Positions 57,671 through 64,000 of a stretch of 64,000 nucleotides of DNA are shown piece after piece (position 1 is the first letter of the stretch; every line of letters begins with the position of its first letter). A model generated the notes under the pieces. That model had not been told where the DNA came from, searched no databases, and worked only from the letters and a program-made list of their open reading frames with translations. Origin of the DNA: Zingiber officinale. Lineage: Eukaryota; Streptophyta; Magnoliopsida; Zingiberales; Zingiberaceae. The stretch is from positions 22,565,198 to 22,629,197 of the forward strand of contig NC_056003.1 in the NCBI RefSeq assembly GCF_018446385.1, in the 5' to 3' direction. A program made the position numbers and the translations under genes.

Positions 57671-58722
57671 TGTTGGTGTAGTTAGCACTAATGGTCTAAT
57701 TCAGGTTTTGATGAATGACAAAGTAAATTAAGTTAGGTTTGTTGTGATCTAACGATCTAACTGAGTGTGCAGGAGAAGTCGAGATAGGTCGACCGAATAT
57801 CTGACAAGAAATCTAGCTAAGTCAACGGGTTGACCAGATAGATGATACGAAGTCCAGATAGGTCGACGGGCTACCCAGATATCTGGCAGGAAGTCCAGCT
57901 AGGTCAACGGGCCGACCGGAAAGCTGGCACGAAGCTTAGATAGGTTGATGGGCTGAACGAATGTCTGGCAAAACAGTAAGTTAAGGTAAGTCACTAGAGG
58001 GGAGTGACTTGGTGAAGACGCGTTCCCCGTTTGAGGGAACAATAGGCGTCGATGCAACTTAGATTTATTTCGAAAATTTAAGTTGAGATCCTGACTAGAT
58101 TCTGGTCTCAAGGAAACAGAATTTAATTACTACTCTGTTTCTATTATATTTGTGCTAACGTTTGTTTTGTAGGATAGTATAATGTTTATTGTCTCGGACT
58201 AATCTTTTTCTTGTAGAAAAAGCTTTTGTTGGAAAAAGGGGTTCGGGCGCCCGGAATGTAAAAGTTTATCTCGTCGCAACGTGGAGTGTGCTGATTGGTC
58301 GGGTCGATGTCACGATCCAGGCGCTCGGAAGGGATCCGGGCGCCCGGAGCTACCTATATAAGGAGCTCTCCACCTAGAGTAAAGAGACACAACTTCCTTC
58401 TACGATTGTTCTGTTGCACACTGTTCCTGCGATGCTACGAAGCTCCTCCGACAACCTGCGACTTAATTTCTTCTTCCTTATTGTCGGTATTCTTTTCATA
58501 ATTCTTGTACTAAATCGTGTAATACTTTTGTGAATTATTAGTGATTACCCAACGAAAACAGTTTCACGTGCAGGCCTTGGAGTAGGAGCCGACGAAGGCT
58601 CCGAACCAAGCAAAATTGGTTTTGTTAGCGTTGTGTTTAACTTTCTGTTTCCGCTGCTTAGTTGATAACGAATTTTTGACGATCGCTATTCACCGCCCCC
58701 CCAAAAACTTTACAATCCAACA
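57671..58722 (+). repeat. Outer element right LTR
   Basis: 1052 bp. Stem-loop array near 57776-57967, TATA at 58355, CGCCCGG hairpins at 58240-58350. Followed by ATACC. Confidence 0.88.
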
Positions 58723-59010
58723 ATACCGACTGAACCTAAAGTACTTAGCCCCATAACTCTCCATGTACGCTTGTCTGGTTTACATACCGGTCAGGCTTAA
58801 AGCACTTGATATTATAAATCCCCATGTGCACCCGACCAGATGAAATATCGGCCGGGCCTAAAACACTTGTCCTCATAAGGATTTTTGGGTACGTTTGGAC
58901 AAATGATAGGTCGGTTGGGCTTAAGACTTGTGGTCTTATAAGTTTTTCTATACATACCGGGCTAGATTAAAGGTTGGCTGAGTTCGAGGTAGTTAATTTC
59001 ATAAAGCTCT
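58723..59010. repeat. About 60-bp dimeric minisatellite, right part
   Basis: Continues 33780-33973: CTAAAGTACTTAGCCCCATAA, then CTTAAAGCACTTGATATTATAA, then more decayed units ending with CTAGATTAAAGGTTGGCTGAG. Confidence 0.75.
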
Positions 59011-60368
59011 TCATGTATGATCGACCATGAAGCCGTTCGGAATTAAGAAACTTAGTTGCATACTAACTGCCGAATGAATTTTCAGTACACATAGTTTATC
59101 AGGTGGTTGCCTAAGCAGAGTTCTAGCATGCTTAACGTATCATATGATTCTCTGACCGGATTTATGATAACATCTAATGCATAACAAAGCAACTTCATAT
59201 AAGGATAGATATATGGACAACCAACCTTATTAGTCGGTCGAGACATATTCAGCAGATAAGCAACAAATAACATTTTACGAACCTGTCATAATTGTTGGGG
59301 AATATTCTTTTGGGACCGTATTAAGAGATTATCTTGTTTCCTATTAGGCAATCATTTATGACAACATATTTTAATAATGGCTTCATCTAAGTCATAAACG
59401 ACAAAGAAAAGGTATATTTGTAGGTAGATAAAAGATTCCTTAGATGACCATTACATAACAAACTAACAAACTCTTACACACGCATAATCAAGGAGGTTAT
59501 GAAAGGTGATATAAAAAAATAAGGAATCCTCTTCGTGGGGAGGGTACACAATCTACATTATTTGAGATTTATTCTCGCACGAGCACTATTCTTGATTTCC
59601 TCCATCCATGATCATATTAATCCCTTCCTTGGTGTTTGGTCACTAATCTTCTGTTGGATCATCGGTGTGCATGCAAGATCGTAAGGAAGCTTCATCGAAA
59701 AAGAATAAATCTTGCTCCAGTTAACCATTCGTCTATCATCATTAGTACACTATCTCTTAAGTTTTCAGAAAGGATGATTGATATTTATATTATATAGTAA
59801 AATAATAAAAATTAAATAAATTTATATTTTGGAAGATTACATTTTAAAGCGATGTATGTTTTTTTATATTATCTTGAAGTGTAAAAAAAAGCAAAAAACA
59901 AAACAAAACAAAAGTGAGGAAAGAGTACTTTCAAATAAAATGCACGGTATATTTTACTTTTTAAAGTTTGCCTTTTAAAAATAAATCTCTTTCAAAATTT
60001 AAAATCTTTTCTTATTGAGTTTTTCTATATTTATTAGCATTTTAGTCCTCAATACTAGTAATTTATCTAATAGAATAATGATGTGACAATTAACTGATAA
60101 TTACAAAGAATTATTAAGTGAAATAATCTTAATTACAATAATTAAGGGGTGAAAATAGTAATTTAAGAAAACATTTTGTGGTAATTATTATTATTTATTA
60201 TTTTCATTTGTTTTTAAATAATTTAATAATCCAATTTTAGTGATGTGTCACAAGGATAATTAAAAAAAAAACCCGCTGTGGGTTCCATTTCCCCAACCGA
60301 ACCGCTCGATACGCGTCGAACAATAGCCAATCGCCTGAAGGAAGAAGAAGAAGAAGAAGAAGAATCAA
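59011..60368. other. Upstream region of the TLDc gene
   Basis: No gene or clear mobile element. AT-rich from 59780 to 60260. A GAA microsatellite (about 60337-60363) sits immediately before the start codon in the 5' leader. Confidence 0.5.
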
Positions 60369-63300
60369 ATGGGCAACGCGCAGTCGCCGCCGGCCGATCC
60401 ACTCTTCGATACGGCAATCCGGTGAGCAGCTACCGCCTCCTCTTCTCTTATCTTTTATTCCCTTCTCTTCTCCCCACCGTCTTCTTTATTCTTTTCTCTC
60501 GTTGCATTCCCACAGAGCTTTCACCACCCAGGAGCTAGAGGATCTGAAGTCGATCTTCGTGTCTCTGGCCGCCCAATCCGGGAGCAACGGCAAGTTCGTC
60601 TCTCAATCCGTATTCCAGGTCGCGCTTCTCTCTTCCTTCGAACCCTAAAACCAAAATTAGATCTTTCCTTCTCTTTTTTTTTTCTTTTTTTTTTTTTTTT
60701 TGACTTGGATTATTTTGATTTACTCATAGGCGTATTTCCGAGTTCCTGGCCTGCTAGGCACCAAGTTGTTTCAGCTGGCGACACGGAAGCGGAACGATGG
60801 CATGCTTCTTTTCGAGGATCTCGTCGTTACGAAAGTTAGCTTTTTTTTATGCATGGCACTACTACTAACCAATATTGTTTCCTAAAGTTTTTTTTTTCCG
60901 AAATCAAAATCCAAAAGTCTTATCCGTCTTTGAGTTACCTTCACAATGCTTCGTTTATGTTCCAATTTGCGTTGTTCTATAGTTTACCTTTCCTACTTGT
61001 GGTTGCATTTTTACTGTTTTGATTCCATTAAAATATGTGTAATAAGTATTTTTCTTATAGAACAATGGAATAGAACTGAGTAGCAGCATAATCTTACATA
61101 GAATTTATGGACGAAAGTTTAATGGTAGGATAAACTTTATGCGGCTGATTTAAAAAGTTGGGTCTTTGTCTATTATAATAAACTAGAGCTATGGGGTAAT
61201 AATTTGACTTCAGCATTGCAAGGCATTATTCTACATTGGTAGCCTCCAATTCCTTTACTAATGTTTCATGCTCTGATGATTTATCAAGATATAAACCACT
61301 CATTTTTTCCATTCGACATGCCTTTTTGAACTTCTTTTTGATCATCATGTTGATATGAAGATTGAAAACAGTGTCTTTCTATGAGTTTGTTTGAACCTAG
61401 TATTTTCTACAGCTTGTTGTTCGAGTTTATGATCTATAATGTTTCCCTTCCATTCCTATACCAGGCAATATATGAGAAAGGTTCTCGAGATGAAATTGAG
61501 GAGTTTATCTACCAGCTATGTGATGTTACAGGGGATGGTATTTTGGGAAGGTACAAAAATCTAGTTTTTACTCCTGTGATTGAGTTTGAAAATGACTATG
61601 AACAGTACTTTTCTCATCTAGGTACTACATGAGAAGGGAAAAAAAACCCTGGAACATAACTCTGAAAATAACTGCATTTGGTCTGTAATTGTTTGAACAG
61701 ATTGCGGCCATGTTGTAGCAGTAGATTTTCTATTTCACTAAACTTGTGTGATAGGACAGACTTCTACCACTATATGCAGATGAGTTCCTTGGCTACCTAT
61801 TGGGCACTAGAGCTGTTATTACTTGGGTAGTCTAATCATGTCAACCTAACTGGTTGTTCCTATTTGCTATCTAGCTCAGCTGTTAAGATGACTGGAAATA
61901 CTAAATAGTTCTCTTATAATGTAGGATGTTGCCATGTTCATATATCTTTTGTACTGCTGATAAAGTCAACCAAAGAATGATTCAAGTTTGACAAATTTTG
62001 ATGATCTTTAAGTATCATGAAATAAAGATTCTTCAGCAGCAACTTCGAACTATCATCTATCAGGGACATAATTGTCTAATTTACATTTAAACAAAAGTGA
62101 TGAGGTAAGAAAAGAACATTAGATATATCCTTTTGTAGAATCCGTGAACATATATTCTGTTTGTATCTGTTATGTTAGTGTTCAGTGAGAAATTGTTAGA
62201 GAATTAATCAGGCTATGTAGATAAAAGGTATCCTTCTTTGTATTAGTTGGGAAACAAACTATCTGTAATCATCTTATATACAATATCTAAGATTATGATA
62301 AAAATAACATTTTTCTTCAATGAACATGGAATTGCCAACAAGTGCCATTTGCCCATTTGCCAAAGAGCATCACCATGATATGCAATAAGTTAGACAGTTG
62401 CCTATGCTTTTACTTAAGCATCCTGGAATGACAAAGTTAGGATGGTATAGTCATATACTGCTTGTTAGTTATCGTATGTATGTGTTCTTTTATTGCTAAA
62501 CAACTTATGTATAGTGAAGAAAAAGAGGTTAATTTCATTGTCAAGAAAAGGATAAGCGTGTTACTCTTTGCCAATTGGTTTCTTCTTGTGGATTTTTATG
62601 TCCATGAAATTCTGATGTCTATTAAGTTCATTAATTTCTATAGTTGAACTCTTTTGTCCATGACACAATTTTGGGACTAGTTTGTTTTAGCTGAATGTAT
62701 TGAATGCCTTGAACTAAATTCACTTTCCAGATCCGATATTGAAGCTGTAATAAACTCAGTAAATGAGTGCCTATTTTATCCCAAAAGTGATGGTACTGGA
62801 TTGACCTCCCATCAGGATGTTCTCAAAGTGTTTGTTAATGCAGCACAATTCTCTGAGAAAGTTGAAGGATCCTCTGTAGAAAGTATGTCGTTAGCTGATT
62901 TTAGAAGTTGGTGTAGCCTTGTCCCATCAGCAAGGAAGTTCCTTGGAAGTTTGCTGATGCCACCTGATTCAGGTTTACTTTTTATCCCTATATATATATT
63001 CACACTTGTGACTTCAATGTATTTGAAGCAGCCCTCATTCTGTCTAGGGATTCTTAATCATACTGAGTTATTTTATATGTTTCCTATATTGAAACTCTAT
63101 GAAAACTATTAAACTGTTTCTTCTAGCTTACATTTTCCCACTGACATTCTAAATTTTTTTGTTTTCTGCAGGAAGACCAGGCTATCAAGTTCCAACTCTA
63201 CACCATTCAGAAGATATACCTGCTGAGATCCTAATTTTGAGGAAAGAATATGCTTGGCATATTGGAGGAGCTCTTTCACAGGATGAGGTAGAAGATTGGA

Positions 63301-64000
63301 AGCTTTTGTATCACAGTGGAATTAATGGGCTTAGTTTCTCAACCTTTTTGGGCAATTTATCGTGAGTGTCTCTTCCGTTGCAAGTATGCCTAAATGTGTC
63401 TGTTGGACCAATAATTCCATGGGTTGGTATTACAAGATTATTGTGCAATATTAATGTATATGTTCTATGATTTTTGATGGATGGTTGATTTCTATTAATT
63501 ATATTATTTACTTTCTCAACATACCTTTGTATCATTCTTCACTTTGTTTTTCTTTTCTCATTAAAAAATGGTTAATACCTGATTATGTTAGTTAATTGCT
63601 TATGGTCTTGTGAATCTGCAGAAATGGAGATGGGCCAACTGTTTTAATTATCAAGGATAATGAAGGTTTTGTGTATGGGGGATATGCCTCTCAACCATGG
63701 GACCGGCAAAGTGATTTTTATGGTGATATGAAGTGCTTTCTCTACCAATTGTATCCAAAAGCATCTATTTTTCGTCCTACCGGAGCAAACAACAATTTGC
63801 AATGGGTAAGGTTCTATGAATGAAAGTTCTCATAAATATTTCACATTGGTGTAACTCTTCTTCTTGGCTATCGTTAGTCATCCCAAGGATTCATCAAACT
63901 CACTTTTAGTTGGTTAAAAATTATCTTATGTTCTCATCTTTGACTAAATTATGTTCTGCTGTTTCAGGATTTCATTAGCTATTCATTTATAAAAGTGCAT
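60369..64000 (+). CDS. TLDc-domain protein, 5' part (eight exons seen)
   Basis: Exons by GT-AG sites and phase: 60369-60421, 60516-60618, 60730-60834, 61465-61550, 62731-62972, 63172-63361, 63622-63805 and 63968-64000 (runs off the window). This gives 332 residues without a stop. Starts MGNAQSPPADPLFD, a possible N-myristoylation signal (Gly2). An EF-hand-like region follows (AIYEKGSRDEIEEFIYQL, CDVTGDGILGRSDIEAV), then SMSLADFRSWCSLVPSARKF, and the TLDc domain begins near residue 215 (LRKEYAWHIGGALSQDE, WKLLYHSGINGLSFSTFLGN, VLIIKDNEGFVYGGYASQPW). It resembles the plant TLD family protein of Arabidopsis At5g39590 type (recalled, not searched). TLDc proteins in animals protect from oxidative stress and bind the V-ATPase; the plant role is little known. 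Looks intact; the C-terminus is outside. Confidence 0.92.

Larger units (their letters stand above)
33974..58722 (+). mobile_element. Outer Copia-type LTR element of the nest
   Basis: LTRs at 33974-35076 and 57671-58722 start TGTTGGTG[CT][AG]GTTAGCACTAA and end CCAACA/TTCAACA. Perfect target duplication ATACC (33969-33973, 58723-58727). Primer site GTGGTATCAGAGC at 35078 and polypurine tract AAAAAGGGGGAGAT at 57657-57670. A gag-like start lies at 35434; no RT or integrase is recognisable, so it was probably non-autonomous. It carries a hAT transposon and a stack of three further LTR insertions; its own length is about 6 kb. Broken gag with a few breaks. Same family as 41238-52053. Confidence 0.9.

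Noticed and set aside
61381-61632. 83-residue frame beginning at 61381
   Set aside because: Only 61465-61550 is coding (TLDc exon 4); the rest is intron read through.

Overview
This window is nuclear DNA from a flowering plant, most likely a monocot. It holds intron-rich and GC-rich single-exon plant genes in a sea of nested plant LTR retrotransposons. Only three host genes can be supported. Two are intronless Ovate Family Protein (OFP) genes facing each other tail to tail (28387-28977 plus, 31668-32297 minus). The third is the 5' part of a TLDc-domain gene with at least eight exons (60369 onward), which runs off the right edge. The Zingiberales are a plausible home, but the sequence alone does not prove the order.

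Left part (1-28000) is repeats. A 60-bp minisatellite is followed by a complete 667-bp TRIM element (TSD CATAC) and a complete Cassandra-type TRIM with 5S rRNA-like LTRs. Next comes an old Copia RT/RNase H fragment, split by a 7.06-kb gag-only LTR element (TSD CTTCT). A solo LTR (TSD GAGAC/GAGAT) is followed by an 11.5-kb Tat-lineage Ty3/Gypsy element (TSD GTCAC) that carries a Copia 3' fragment with a 2.4-kb LTR. Another solo LTR closes the stretch.

Middle part (28000-33970) is the OFP gene island, with no recognisable mobile element except a doubtful MITE-like stretch.

Right part (33974-58722) is a 24.7-kb nest whose layers can be read from perfect target duplications. An outer Copia-type element (ATACC) contains a hAT DNA transposon (ATCTGAAT) and, directly next to it, a probable large solo LTR (CATAT). 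That LTR holds a third LTR element (AGGAT), which in turn holds a young gag-only element (CTCGC). The hAT transposase is open except for one in-frame TAG, and the transposon carries a captured, still intron-bearing piece of an RNA-recognition-motif gene.

The most unusual signal is in the LTRs. In several families they are built from tandem stem-loop units in which the arms differ from unit to unit but still pair within each unit, around a constant inner stem. This is covariation inside a tandem repeat, and it recurs in LTR families that otherwise look different. The families also share a U5-like module next to the LTR edge.

The genes do not form an operon or pathway. OFPs are transcriptional regulators and TLDc proteins are linked to oxidative-stress resistance. 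The rest of the window is mobile DNA that has mostly inserted into other mobile DNA.
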